A DNA stretch of 64,000 nt from Trogon surrucura (Eukaryota; Chordata; Aves; Trogoniformes; Trogonidae). This document shows, piece after piece, positions 21,426 to 34,100 of the stretch (position 1 is its first letter; each line of letters opens with the position of its first letter). Location of the stretch: positions 27,677,099 through 27,741,098 of the forward strand of contig CM036658.1 of the NCBI GenBank assembly GCA_020746105.1. Direction: 5' to 3'. Both the position numbers and the translations under genes were made by a program. The notes beneath the pieces are model-generated. The model saw only the letters and a program-made list of their open reading frames with translations. It was not told where the DNA came from and did no database searches.

Positions 21426-24400
21426 TTCCTTTTAAAGAGCTAATGTTATGATGAAATATTACCTTGGATGCGTGTTAATCTCAGGACCTGCTTTTGCTAT
21501 TATTAAAGACGTTACCAGATACTGCTGTGAATGTTGCGAATGAGAACTGCCTAGCAATGAAAGAAAAGGGCAATAGCGGCTAATTTTGTCCAAGAGTTTT
21601 AGAAAAATCATTTACTTTTCAAACTCAAGATGTAAGGTTGTTCAGATGAAGGACAGCGATAGGTGGGGAGATATGAATCTGTAAATACTTGTTTATTAAA
21701 ATATTCTGAAGTAAGGTTAATGTGACTTCTGATTGGAGAAAATGTGTTGAGGAGGCACGGTGCATCTAAGTGTTAAGTTTGGTACATGTGCAGACAAATC
21801 TGTTTTACATGAATGGATGTACTGAAACAGTTCTGGGAAATGTTTTCAGGGAACGTAAGAGCAAAATCAGTGGAGAGATCTCTCTAACAGTAATTGTTCT
21901 TATGTAACAGTGTAAAAGGGAATAATTTTGTGAAAACAGTGAGAAATTGGCTCTTAAATGGGGATATTTGTGATGGGAAAATATTTTTGCAGTAATAGTT
22001 TTGATTTAGGCTTAAATTTAGACTAGAATCCATTACCTCTGTGATGCTTATACAACAGGATCTGAAAAAAGCACAGCAGCTATCAGGATCACCCTTTTCA
22101 GTAAGAGTAGTAAATAAGGAGTGTAAGAATCACATATGATACTGAAAAATGCACGCATAAAATTTACTTAATTACTATTTCATTATCTCACACCTGAGTA
22201 GACCATGTGATCTGCTCTTAATATACATGCATGTAGTGGATATATATCTGCACATAGAGTACGTGAACCTCTTGGGGGGAAGTCAAAAGCATTTTTAGAA
22301 GAGGTTATTTTGAGCATTCAGTCATGCTCTCAGTCACAGTGAGTTTTTATGGCTGAGACTGTCCAGCTGCTGTTCCTGCCTTTCTGAGGCTGCTGTTGTC
22401 TGCAAGAGGTCTGGCTGAGCTGGACATCAATTGTGCTTCTCAGCCACATTGTTTGCATTGTTGTACAGTGATGCAGCCAGAAGCCAGGAATGATTCGTAC
22501 TCAGTGGCGATGCCTGTGATCTGCAATGGCTCAGGAAGAAGTACTATTCTGAAGGTAATTGGAGAGGTTGGCGAGGAGGAGGAACAGCTTCAGCTGCACC
22601 ATCCCACTCTTCCTGGCAGCGTGAGTCAGAGCCATTGGCCATGCCTCCTGCACTCTTTTCACAGTCCAGGAAGGACACAGCTGCATTTTTTTGTTACAAC
22701 AAGAAGTGTTTTTATATTTCATTATAAATTCCTAATGAAGAGGAGACGAAGTTGTTTTCACAACAGCTGAGCTAAACCCCTGCAATCATCTGCTATAATC
22801 CACCTTACCTGATTTATCCAGTGATATATGAAGACTTTTGTTACATGCCAAGTAATAAATATCTTGGCAGCAAAAAAATTCTTTCTTGTGGTTAAGATGC
22901 TGATAGTGACATCCATACAACCTTGCTTTTTCAACCATGCATCTATTTATTGCCCCATCTGAAAAGTGGAAGACAGTGTGATATCATGGAACTATGGAGC
23001 CAGTAAAACTTAATAGGATTAAAAGAATGAGAAGCTGGAAGAATACTTGAATAACTTTTTAGAACTAAATCAGTGACCTGTGATCAGAGCTTTCTGCTGG
23101 AAACTTCTCCCTCAAGCCATATTGCCTGTTGGCCCATAAAATCACATCTCTGTTTGCTTAAGGATTATGTGCTCTCACGCTCTCTGTCTCTATTTATATA
23201 TAAAAAATTTAAATAGTGAAAAGAATATTCCTGCCTAAAGTGGCTTATGCTGACAGTGTTTTCCTGAAATCATTACTGTATTTGGAAAAGAACAAACACA
23301 GCAGTTGTCTTCAGTTTATGTACTTGTAATTATCATACAAGTTACGCATGTCTCTGACAAATGCTGAAAATGTTCTTCCAAAAGTTATGGTGGAGTGAGT
23401 CTGATGCTGAACAGGGATTACGCAGTAGGGTCTTCAGAATATAAAGACCTGAAGTACAGTATGATGGGTATCTGGTTGGAAGCTGCCAAGAAACATACCT
23501 ACATGTCAGTAAACTAGAAGAGCACTTGTATTTGGCTAAGGATTTTATCGTTGCACTCTTGTATCAGTACTAAACATCTATGCTGTATGTGCAACTCAAA
23601 AAGAAAACCTGGAATGTAGAAGGTAGATGGTGGTTTTGTTCTGTACCTTGTGAAATACCTGTGCTTCTAGAACTTCACTGGTGGTTTTGTTGGTGATGAA
23701 GCAGAATTTAATATAGTAGCTACCTTATTAGCTCATGTAGCAACAGAAAAAAAAAAAAAAAACCCAACCCTTTTATTTCACAGTACGGTTAATTTGCTGT
23801 TACCTGAGGAGGCAGAAGAAGGTGCACACAGTTGAAAGGTCCGGTTATGCAGCACTGTGGGTTTTCTAACTCTCGCTCCAGCTATTTTGCCTCCACATTC
23901 CAAGCAATTTGTAGTGCTGCAGCTCTTGCAAACAGTTTTTATTATGTGAAATGACTACGAAATTAGGTATAGTACACAAAAGCTTTCTGTCTAATCTGCA
24001 CATTACTACTGCACTTGAAAGAGCAGGAGAGATAGTTAACATGAAGATAGATTTCTGAGGTAGACCACTTTGGTTATCTTTTTTTGTTTTGACTCATCAT
24101 AAATACTGAAGGACCAGAGCCTGAGTAGAGAACATGTGTAGGTTGCCGTCAGAAGGGAAATGCTTTTCTGGGAGAGTTTTCTCAGTATTTGAATGGTGGT
24201 GGGTATAAGGAGCATATTAAATTTAAAAACTTTTTTTAAAAGCAAGCTTTTAAAATCTTGTCAATTTGTAGAATACAGCAGTTAATTTACTGCAACATTC
24301 TGTATGAAAACCTGAGATAATTTTATCTTGTCTATCTAATTGATTTTGTCTCTGCAACACATCTTTCTACTTACAAAACACACCTGCAGTGTGAATGTTA

Positions 24401-25059
24401 CCAAAATGTTTGTGTTGAAAGGGTAGGTGTCCAAGTAGTATATCTGAATAATTTATTTAACAAAGCCAAAACGAGTTAGAAGTTGAATAAATGTTTTGCT
24501 CGCATCGTTTCATTTAGGTGTTAGGACTGTGGGATACCTTGGTCTCACAAGGTGTGTGGCAGCCCACCGAAGCCCTGCAAGAGGACTGCCTTGGGTCATC
24601 CCCAGGCGTTCATCCTAAAGCAAGGTGCAAGTCTTGAGCTAAAAACGGTGCATTTTTCTTTATCTGCTGTCTGGAGAGCTGCTGGCCTGGACAGATGCAA
24701 CTGTTGGTTCCTATGTCTGCATGTTGCACCCAGCGGGTACGCTCCATGAGGCACGAGACACACGATTGTGCGAGGGTTGAGCAAATTCGGGCTGCTTTGT
24801 GCAAGTTAGCGAGGGACTGCTAACCTCAGCGTCCAGCACAGACGTGGGGTGGTAGCGTGGGGCAGTAATCTCCAGATGCAGAAGAGGACGTCCCTCTGTC
24901 TTCGTCTTCTGGGGAGTGTGTTTGGGAGGTACAGAGTCTGCCTGATGCAGCATGCTTCAAATTAGGACGGGAGGTGAATGTTTTTAAATGGATCTGGCAA
25001 AACCAGTGTTGGTGAGTTACCCTATCAAACTTGTCACAGAGGTACATAATTGCTAGGTG
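21426..25059. other. Non-coding single-copy stretch, 3.6 kb
   Basis: AT-rich DNA with a run of A at about 23748-23762. An open frame of 124 codons at 22396-22770 has no domain or splice context that I recognise. The stretch 24540-25000 is somewhat richer in CpG and GC than its flanks but carries no recognisable exon. It may be the decayed body of the ancient CR1 whose tail follows. Confidence 0.5.
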
Positions 25060-25140
25060 GGGCTGCACAGCCTGTATTATGCAGGAGGTCAGATTAGATC
25101 ATCACTGTTTCTTCTGGTTTTAAATTCTGTGACTCTAATG
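25060..25140 (+). mobile_element. Ancient CR1/L3-type LINE 3' tail, sense
   Basis: The words 'tgcaggaggtcagattagat', 'catcactgtttcttctggtt' and 'ttaaattctgtgactcta' match the 3' end of old amniote CR1 or L3-like elements ('..GTCAGACTAGATGATC..' form) rather than the younger bird CR1 tails elsewhere in the window. Only the tail is clear. Confidence 0.65.
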
Positions 25141-28100
25141 CAACCAGTTGTTCCATGCGATCGCTGTCCATACTTGTTTATCACCGACACACCCAAATCG
25201 GCTTGCATCCCTATGTGGCTCACACTGTTACAGAACTGCCTGTTTGCCAAGGCATGAAGAACTTTCCCATAGGACAATGTGGTAAGCAAAAAGGAACTCT
25301 AAAAATTATATGCTTCTGTGACATAGAGTTAACTCAAAGGGGGAGAGGGGAATTGAAAATTATGGAATTTTGAATTAGAAATCCAGGTAGTCTCGACTAA
25401 CTTAGCTAGATCAGTAGAACCTGCTTTAAACTGAGGCAGAACTTTGCTCAGGTTTAGAAAAAAGGAATAAAAAAAAATATACAGCGCAGAATTCTGTGTT
25501 ATGCAGAATTATATTGTTATTATTATGTAATGTGTCTGTTCCTTGCATGTTATATATAAGATTTAACATGTTATATGTTATGTTCTTAATGCAGAATTAA
25601 GAACAAAGTAGCTGGATCAGCTTGCAGGAAACTGCTGTTGCTTGAAAGCCTTTTGTACGATGTTGACTGCGTTTATATGAACATTTAGTCTGTTTCCATC
25701 ATTGGGATTTCTGACTAGTCAGGATTGGCCAAAAGATTGGTTCAGTCGGGTGTATTTGGTATTCTTGAAAATAATGCCTTTTTGCACATCAGATACGTGC
25801 AAGCAGCCCTGTGCTTGTTCTTGTAAATATGCAGCTCTCCCTTTATTTTTAGAAGTGCTGATTACAGGCATGAATTTACCTGTGCATGCAATTTTAAGCC
25901 AATTCTGAAGGCCTGAGTAGCAAAAGTTTTAACCCTGTTTGCATGAGAATTACTGAGAGAGAGAGAAAAGGCTAGGTTTTCAGACAGTTTGTAGAAGTGA
26001 AATATATAAAAACTGTTACATAAATGTACATATAAAAAGACAGAAGAAACTAATTGTTGAAAAAGTCGTTTGTTTGTTTGTTTGTTTGTTTGTTTGTTTG
26101 TTTAAGCTTGCATAAATCCGAGTTCATTTTTAGTTCTTCAGACTGAAATTTTTTGGTCATGCTGAACTGGTTAATGTTACTGCAGTGCTGTCTGCCATGT
26201 TTGTGCGAGGTAACGCTCTCCTCTCCCCGAGTTCATTCCTTCCCGGAGATAATTGTTTTGCCAGACACTTTGCTTGTTGAAGAAAGGAAGGGAAGGCAGG
26301 ATTTTCAAAGAAGGACAAGACTGGGTTGCATGTCAGAACACTGCTCCCATTTTAATAAGGTTTCAGTCAGCACCACTCTATGCAGTTACTGCCCTGCCCC
26401 AATTTATCTGTCTGTTAGAATACTTAGTTTTATCTGGAGCAATTCAAATGGTAGAGTTGCTATGGGTAGAGTGATTGTCATGTAATATTAATTACTTTGC
26501 TGGTAACTGTAGATTTCCCTCCCTTTTTTGCAGGATCTGTGGTAGGATGATGAGTCTGTTGAGTGTTTTCCTCAGTGAAACAAACAAATACTGCTTTTGA
26601 GACGGTATACAAATTTTACTCCACGAAGCTCATTAAAATATTACTGGGAGGGCTTATTTTTAATGGAAAAATGAATAAATACTGCATTCACTGTTATCTT
26701 TGATAGGCTCCAAACATTATTAAAATGTCTTTCCGACAGATGGTCTGCATAGCTCTTCGCTGGAATCAGCTATGCCCATTAAAAGAGAGAACATAAATAG
26801 GTCAGATGAATGTTCTAATGTAATTCAGAAGCACTGGGCATAACACAGGCTTTTGGTACAACAGCACATCTTTCAGATTACTGTCTGAGGAATATGTTGC
26901 AACCTATCCAAAGGAAATTTGTGTGGAGAGCTGTTTGCTCTTACTGTATTGTTCTCTGACACCCCTTGCTGGTTTTCTTTATATGGTTTGGCTGGATATT
27001 TGGTGTGGTTTGGCCAGATATTGATGTAGCTTCTCTAAAACAAAAATACAGATTTAAAAATAATGTTTAAAAAATCTTCTTAAAATTCAGTTTGCCTTTA
27101 GAAGAAATGGAAGAAGGTTTAAAGGCTGAAACTCAAAAAGAAGTGGCTGGTTTTGAGCTTACCATTTCTGCAAGGTGCCCAGGGATTACTCTGGTATTGC
27201 TATTTTACTTGTTTGTTAGCTGTAAACAGGTGTATTTTGGGTAACTGGGGAGGTGGTTATAGCTACTTAAAGCTTTTACGGTTATTACTGGTTGGCAGAA
27301 TGTCTGCCTGTGTCTCATGTCAAATATTTTCCAAGTGTGAGAGTGCTCCAGAGGCTGGTCTGCCATGACCCATTTCATTGTGCTGTAAGTGTGAAGTTTT
27401 TACCACTTTCCTTCAGAAATCCCTCCTGCTGCTACAAGAATTGGTTGTTCCTGGTGGCATAAGCTGTTGTCAGAAGAACCTACCTCTAGTCTGAGTCTTT
27501 CAAAACAACTTAAAGTGTTTTAATGATGTCAATGTGCTGGCCAGAACTTTGTCTCTTTGCAGATACCTTTAAATGAAGGTATCAGAGAGAGGTTTTCACT
27601 TTAGTTACTAGGAAGCAGTTTAAGCAACTTTATTCAGCTGATTTCAGTTGGCTCATTATTTATTTATAGCATAAAAAAGGGGGAGGGGGGAGGGAAACTG
27701 AAGCTTTTGAGCATGAAAATCTCTGAAGCAGATAAAGCATGAGAAGTTGCACATCATCTAAAGCCCCTTTTAAAATATCGCAATCTGATGATGAACCCAG
27801 AAAAGCTCCTCAGGTTTACAGAGGCATGCTGGTATCAGTTATGAGGGAGGGAATTGGAAGCACAACTTTAGATGAATCACACATGTGCAGCTCAATAGTG
27901 GTTTGGCATGTGGGGCAGGGGCTGAGTCTCAAACAGCTTTGCAACAGAGCAATTAGAGAGGAATTATGAAGAATAGACTGGAGATACTTAATATTGCCAG
28001 GGCTACATGAATAACATGGTATTTTTTAATTATTTTTTTTTAATCATGTAATGGTAAAAGCCTACAAAAGCAGGACTGGTTTAGAATGTATATAGAGACA

Positions 28101-30289
28101 ATGACTTGGAGAGATAAACCTAGAATGACTACCAGTGCCATTTACCTTGTGGGTGAAGTTGTGGGCTCTGAAAACAGTCTGTCCATGTCACTCAAAACAC
28201 CTAATGGGCATTACTTCTGGAAATATTGTAAAATAATTTTTTTTTTAAATATGTTACTAATCTTAAAAGTAATGAACAAAATTTAATTTTCTTTATTGTA
28301 TCAAATTCAATCAAATTTCCAAATTACTGCTTATAACAGGAACATGCATCTATGCAAAAGCACTTATGTATTCCAGTGTTTAACTCCCTATGTTCAAGTG
28401 TATGTATTTAGGGAATTCAGTTTTCAGTAAATAGCTCAAAATTTATGTCATTCATATTCAAACTAAATGTTATTAAATTAATCATCCAGCCATGTAGTGC
28501 CAGTTAATGCAGATTTTTTTTTTTACCACCTGTGCAAGACATGGACGTTCCTTCTTTTAGAGTGGCCTCATTTCCTAAGAAAGTGCTTTGTAATGTTTTT
28601 CTACTAAACCGTAGGGAAAGAGACAAAAATGTTAGTCCAGCCACCAGTTAGTTACCTTTCCGGACAAAAGCTTGCAAGGAGCAGCAACAAATAATGTGCA
28701 TTTTCAGGATCATATGTGGATAGAAATATTACAGTCTACTTTGCGACATACTGAACTTGGCTGTGGTGTTAGGATCTGCAACCCAAGCCTTTATCTGGAA
28801 TGGATTTTAGTGTGGTGACATTTGTAAACTGAGTATCGACAGTGATATATGCTCATTCTATTCTGCTGAGCTTTAGGATCATCTTGTAATGTCATGTGTT
28901 TGTGGCTTCTTATTGTTTCATCAATGATGATGACAACTATAGATTTTGGTTTAAGAGCTCAAGTGCTCCACAGAAAAGGACAGTATCTTCCTGTGTGCTT
29001 TTGCACTTCTGTCCTGGATGCCTCTTGAATGGAAAAACCCAGTGCTTTAATTTGCCTTATTAAATAATGTAGTACTATTTTGTCAAGGTGGTATTTAACA
29101 CTGCAAAACCAGATGAATATGCATGTCTTTAAAGTAGTAGTTTCCCTTTCTTGTCTGTTTCTAACCTATGACTTCTAACAAGTGAATTCTAACCTTATGT
29201 TGAACTGCAGAGCATTTTGTCCTCTGTTGTCTTATATGCATGTTTATTATTGTAGTACCTATGTTCCTTGAAAATTTACTACAGCTGTGAGCACCTGAAA
29301 ATAAATCTGTTGCTAATCTGGAAATGTGATATGGAAAGGGAACACCACTCTCCAGCCTCCAGATAAGGTCTGCAAAGTACCACTGAGACGTAAAGTAATC
29401 TGTGGTTTGGGTGATCCTGAAAGCTCTCATTGATATGAGTCTCCATGGAGAAGTCCTGCTGTCACATGTTCATCATCTACCGATTGAGAGGGGGGATGTC
29501 AACTCACAGAGAGGCTGAAGCTGAGATATTTCCCATGCTGCAGAGACTAAGGGAGTGAAAGGAGCTAATGCTTCATTCATTAAGCTGCACTGATTAAAAA
29601 ATTGTAGTTTGTTAGACGTCAGATGCCCTGTTCACTGCTAATGAGACAAGCATTTTATTAAGGTAAGAGCATTGTTCTTCAGAAGCAGATATGAGAAGCT
29701 CTTTTTATTGTGTATCTGCGAGGTTTTAAAGTTCAGTTTGCTGCTTTGCTATCGGGTAAAGAATTGGCTGCTCTGTAACACAGCATTGTCGGAGAAACAA
29801 CTGGAATGCCGAAATGCCTTTGAACTCAGGATGGATTTGTTTTTGCTTCCCAGGCAGTCAGCATCAGTGTTTTGAACAAAAGGGAGGAGGCCGATTGCCA
29901 CAAGGTTTCCTGTTCATGTGGATAAGGAACTTCCATAAAGAAACAGGAAAACAGAAATTCCCACAAAGAACCAGTATTCTGCTGCTTTTTGTGACGCTCT
30001 GTACAAATTGTAAATGAAGCAGAAAGAAGTATCTGTAGAACATGGAGGGCTGTGCAGAGGGTACTGAGAGAAAAGAACAGCCAAAACCGCAGAGTTCTGC
30101 AAAGTGTGCCAGCACTGGACTTGGTGAGTGGTGTGTTGATGAGTGTTCACGCTGGTCCCCGCAGGGGACACAGCACAGCCTGAGGTTTGCAGATGAAGAG
30201 GGAGGGGGAAGGAAGAGTGGGAGAAGGTTTTCCTCCTGTTCGATGAAGGCAGCCTTATCGCTGTGCAGGGAGCATGGCACTTACTTGCA
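25141..30289. other. Non-coding single-copy stretch, 5.1 kb
   Basis: AT-rich DNA. Structured elements are the (GTTT)9 microsatellite at 26068-26103 and a G-rich run at about 27677-27696. No exon or transposable element recognised. From about 29800 GC content rises toward the CpG island. A potential ATG at 30042 followed by a donor-like gtgagt at 30124 was considered but is not supported as an MCC start. Confidence 0.5.
26068..26103. repeat. (GTTT)9 microsatellite
   Basis: Nine perfect tandem copies of GTTT, 36 bases. Likely polymorphic in length. Confidence 0.97.
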
Positions 30290-30899
30290 GGACTAGTCGT
30301 GGGGCTGGCCGCTCCTCTCTTCCAGGGCGTTTAGCTCTCGCCTCTTCCTCTCCCAAATAACGTGTGTACACTTGCGTGCACACGCTCGTAAACAAGGCAG
30401 GCTTTCCGCAGGACGCACACAGCTGCTGACACAACTGCTAGCTGTATAGGTATCTATGTGGAGAGGATTTTAGGGGAGGGGAAGAGCTCGGGGTGGGGGG
30501 CGCTGGCGGGAGTGCCCCGGAGTCAGGGTTGTTGGGCGGCTGCCTGCTTCCGGGGGGCTTTGGCCATCACCTGCTCTTCGTGTGGGAGACAGCAGAAAAC
30601 CCGCAGCCAGAAATAGCCCTCTGGGTAAAAACCAAATGAACAAACGAACAAAAAAAAACCCCACCACAAACTGCATATTCTAAGTGAGTTTAATGACCTT
30701 TGCCTTCTAAAAGCAGGATGGAGCAGTCGTCGCTCCCTGTTGCAGCTCTGTAGACGTGCGGGCATCTTTATTTCCACCAGCCTGAGCCCCCCCCACCTCC
30801 GACTCCCACAACTTTTATTGGGCTTCCATCGCTGCAGCGCGGTGCGTCTGCCCTGACCTGCAGCTTTTCCTTTGTGCCGGTGGAGAGTCGGGCCAGCCC

Positions 30900-30947
30900 G
30901 GGGGGAGGGGAAGGGCGAGGCGGGGCAGGAGGTGGGGGCAGGGAGGG
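30900..30947 (+). other. G-run cluster with quadruplex potential
   Basis: Six runs of three or more G (30900-30905, 30907-30910, 30913-30915, 30922-30925, 30934-30938, 30941-30943) plus one at 30945-30947, with loops of one to eight bases, satisfy the usual sequence rule for a G-quadruplex on the plus strand. It lies about 135 bases upstream of the candidate splice donor inside the CpG island. Confidence 0.7.
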
Positions 30948-31074
30948 AGAAGTTTAGCGGAGGGAGAGCCGGAGGGCTGACGGGGCCAGGCGGCTTGTTT
31001 TTCTGCTCAAAGTGGGGTTGATCGCAACAGCCCACGGCACCGGGCGTTTGTGTTCGCTGCAGTGCTGAGGATGA

Positions 31075-31089
31075 GAGACCCAGGTAAGG
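31075..31089 (+). other. Candidate splice donor of a non-coding first exon
   Basis: The sequence 'gacccag|gtaagg' matches the vertebrate donor consensus, cutting after 31083. An ATG at 31071 opens only 'MRDP' before the donor, in phase 1. The MCC exon at 57820 needs phase 0, so joining them directly would frameshift, and the phase-0 frame before the donor contains a TGA. If used, the exon is therefore 5' untranslated or part of a non-coding RNA, or it joins an intermediate exon that I did not recognise. Confidence 0.45.
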
Positions 31090-31160
31090 CTGCCGTGGAG
31101 CAGATCGGGGGGGCTGGGTGCGGTTTTCATGTATCCCGACCTCCGCCCTTCCATGTTTTG

Positions 31161-34100
31161 CAGCTAAAGCTTCCCCCCCCCCCCCCCCCCCCCCCCCAGC
31201 TTTATAACAGGACAGGTAGTGTAGGGGGACCTCTAACAGGTGTCAACCTGTGGGAGCAAAACATAACTTTTTTTTTTTTTTAAATAATCGAAGTTTTAGC
31301 ATAAGAACGTTGGGCTTTGGATGATAAGTGCTCCCATCCTGTGTGTTTAACCTGTGTGTGATCTTAACTGGGAGGAGCAGCAAGTTACAGCGTGATTCTG
31401 TGGGGTTTTTTTCTTCACTGTAAATACCTGTATGTTTACATGAACATGGGAGTGAGTAATTATCACTGAGTATCTCGGAAAGGATTGGGAGCAGTCTCCT
31501 AAACTGCCTGTGTCAGTTGTGTGCTGAGATTTCTGCCCTGTATTTGGGAGGTAGATGTAGGTTACATGGAGAGGAAGTGCTGGTGGCGCTGGGTAGTGAT
31601 TAAGCGACCTGGGTATAAAGATTTCAGACGCAAGATACTGGGAATGGGAGCTCCAGCGAAAGGACAGAAGGAGGTCACATATTGGACGTACAGGTGAGAT
31701 GAATTGTATGACCGAGCTGACCGTTGGCACAGAAAATGACAAAAAATTTTGACTTACTAGGAAGGTTAAATCAGGGAAGAGTCTGAAGAGTTACAGGGAA
31801 ACTTTGTACTTGGAAAAAAGATAATCAAACATAACCTCACGTTGCAGTAATATATTATTTACTTTGATCTGAACGCTTCTCTGTAGCTTTTAATTCTCTC
31901 TTATCCCCACGACTAATACAAGAGAAAAAAGTAACAAGCATATTTTATATAAAATGTTATATTTTTTTTTTTTGCAGCAGCAGTTATGTAGTGGAAATAA
32001 GTACAGCATCTTAAACTGCGTAACTAAAAATGTGGGGTTTTTAAAGTAATTATGTAACAAATTCTGCCTGCACTTGTGTTAAGGATTGTGTTGACAACAC
32101 TGAAAAGTAGCTTTTTACCAAACTTTACCAGAGCATAAAGAGTTGATGCCATTGTATTTTGATTGGTATCGTACTTGCGTTGCCAACTGGAAACATGGCA
32201 GAGGACAGCTGCAAGAATAGACCTGTTTTCTGTTATCAGGCATTTTAATTCACATCAGTATATTTATGGCAATACCAAGTAGATGTTTGTGAATGATATT
32301 TTCATGTGAACCTACCTGGCAGCACAGAAGAGCTAGAGACAAATAAAAAAAAAAGAGATAATACTTGACTAGAATAATGATTATCATTTAGACCACACAT
32401 CTGAATACGCAGTATTTGAGGGAAACTTAATTTCTGCACATTCTTATCTAAAGCATAAATTCTTTTGGATCAGACTGCATCGGTGTTTTCTGTGTGTGGC
32501 AGGTGCTACACAAAGTATTCTGTTCCACAGAAAAAAAAAAAAAATCTGATAAAATTACACATTTTTTTCTCTTTCAATAAGCATTTCCCTGTTAATCGCA
32601 ATCATTGTATAACAGCTATTGTTAACAGCCTTAACCTGCTTCCACATCTTTGCATACATAGGATTATTTTATTAGAAAACAAAGCAAACCTCACCACTTA
32701 GCTCTTGTACATGCTAGTACAAGTAAGTCCCAGCAGCCTGTAATGCATTTGCATTATTTTCATCTTACAAGAAAAGACGAAAAGGGCAACGGTAAAGACT
32801 GCTGCAACCCTCTCTAATTTAGTGCTGTTGTTACAACCACAGAGCTTGTGAGAGTCATTGGAGCAGCTGTAGGAAGAGGAGGAATTGTACACAGTTTACT
32901 CACACGGGAAAAGTTGTTGCTACCGAGTACACAGTAAAGTTAGCAAAGGGCAGTCCATTTCGCTCTTTCATTGCACCTGAGTGCCAGGAGTAATGAACAT
33001 GCCTGTGCTACATCCAGGAGTGTTTCTGAACCTCAGCTTTCACTTTGAGATGGCCGGTGTGTCTGAAGAATGCTGCAGGCACCACTTCTGCTTTGTTAAG
33101 TACTTACTGCTTGCTTTGGTAGGCTGAGACAAGGGAGAAAAGATTGACGGTACAGGATCTTCTCCATTTACTTGCCTGTGGTTTAGCTACTTTCCTGTTG
33201 TTGAGGAAATTGGGAGGGAGCTGCATTCCAAAACATGCTATTGGGAAATCCAGACAATCTTTTCTTTTCCAAAGATACCTGTGCTTTAAAAAAAAAGATA
33301 TATAATTTTTTTTCCCTACACTGATTCTCAAGTGAAGGCTTTTTAGCAGTTACAAGAAGAGAGATGTACAGCAGCCTGCAGTTTTTCAGTATGTTTCTTT
33401 GGCATCATCTAAGTAACATCGCAAATAGTTCTCATGTTGTTTTATGCCTAGTGAACTGTTTAGTTGGTGCGGGCCTTTTAAAGTCTCTGACTTTGTTTTC
33501 TTTTTTCCTCTTCCTTTTGGAAGGGCCTGGGCTGTTTCACATTAGCACTGTATCTGTCCTGTATGAATCAATGTACACCAAAACTTCATGCCTGGAGAAG
33601 CAGCCACCACTCTTTTTGCTATGTTCCTTTTCTTCCTGTCCTTCCAAACTTTGAGTAAGAACAGGAGGTATGATAGATACAGTGCCCTTTGCTGCTCTGG
33701 ACTTAAATAAGTCACATTCACCATTTACTGCTCTATTATTAGGTCAGTTCTCTACTGTGTGTCAGCAGTGACAGAAGTTCAGACGCGTTACTCACTTCCT
33801 TCATTGCTACCACTGGGGCAGCTGTTGCAAAGACAGGACTCAAGTGTTCCTGTTTTTACCAGTACATTGTCTAATCCTGCTCAATATTAGAAGATTACAT
33901 GGTACAAATTACCATACTCCAAATACAGTGGAGACTAAAGAATAATTCCAATCTTCCATGCGAAGCATTTAATTAACTATGTAAATTTTATTGTCCTTGT
34001 TTCCTCTGAAATGCAGGATTTTAGTCAGTACTAAAGACAATCTCCAGATAGGTTGCTTTTTTTGATCCAGTGAGGTAGGTCCTTTATTGTCAACCAAAAC

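Larger units (their letters stand above)
30290..31160 (+). promoter_or_regulatory. CpG island, candidate promoter
   Basis: By eye I count nearly 50 CpG dinucleotides in about 870 bases, while flanking kilobases have almost none, and GC content is clearly raised. No TATA box is evident, as expected of CpG-island promoters. The island contains G-run clusters (30490-30510 and 30900-30947), C runs (30787-30794) and, at its right part, a consensus splice donor at 31083/31084 on the plus strand. Its position upstream of an MCC exon, on the same strand as that donor, fits an alternative promoter for MCC or a non-coding RNA. I did not find the short-isoform MCC start exon in or near it. A promoter firing on the minus strand is also possible. 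Confidence 0.6.

Noticed and set aside
22396..22770. 124-codon open frame on plus
   Set aside because: It has no domain, signal or splice context that I recognise, and it lies in DNA where such a length is possible by chance.
30042..30129. ATG followed by 27 codons and a donor-like gtgagt, as a possible MCC first coding exon
   Set aside because: The donor would be in phase 1 while the MCC exon at 57820 begins in phase 0, and the peptide does not resemble the MCC N-terminus that I remember.
31050..31283. Open frame with a proline run near the CpG island
   Set aside because: The proline run is the poly-C tract read in one frame, and the frame crosses the candidate splice donor into intron.
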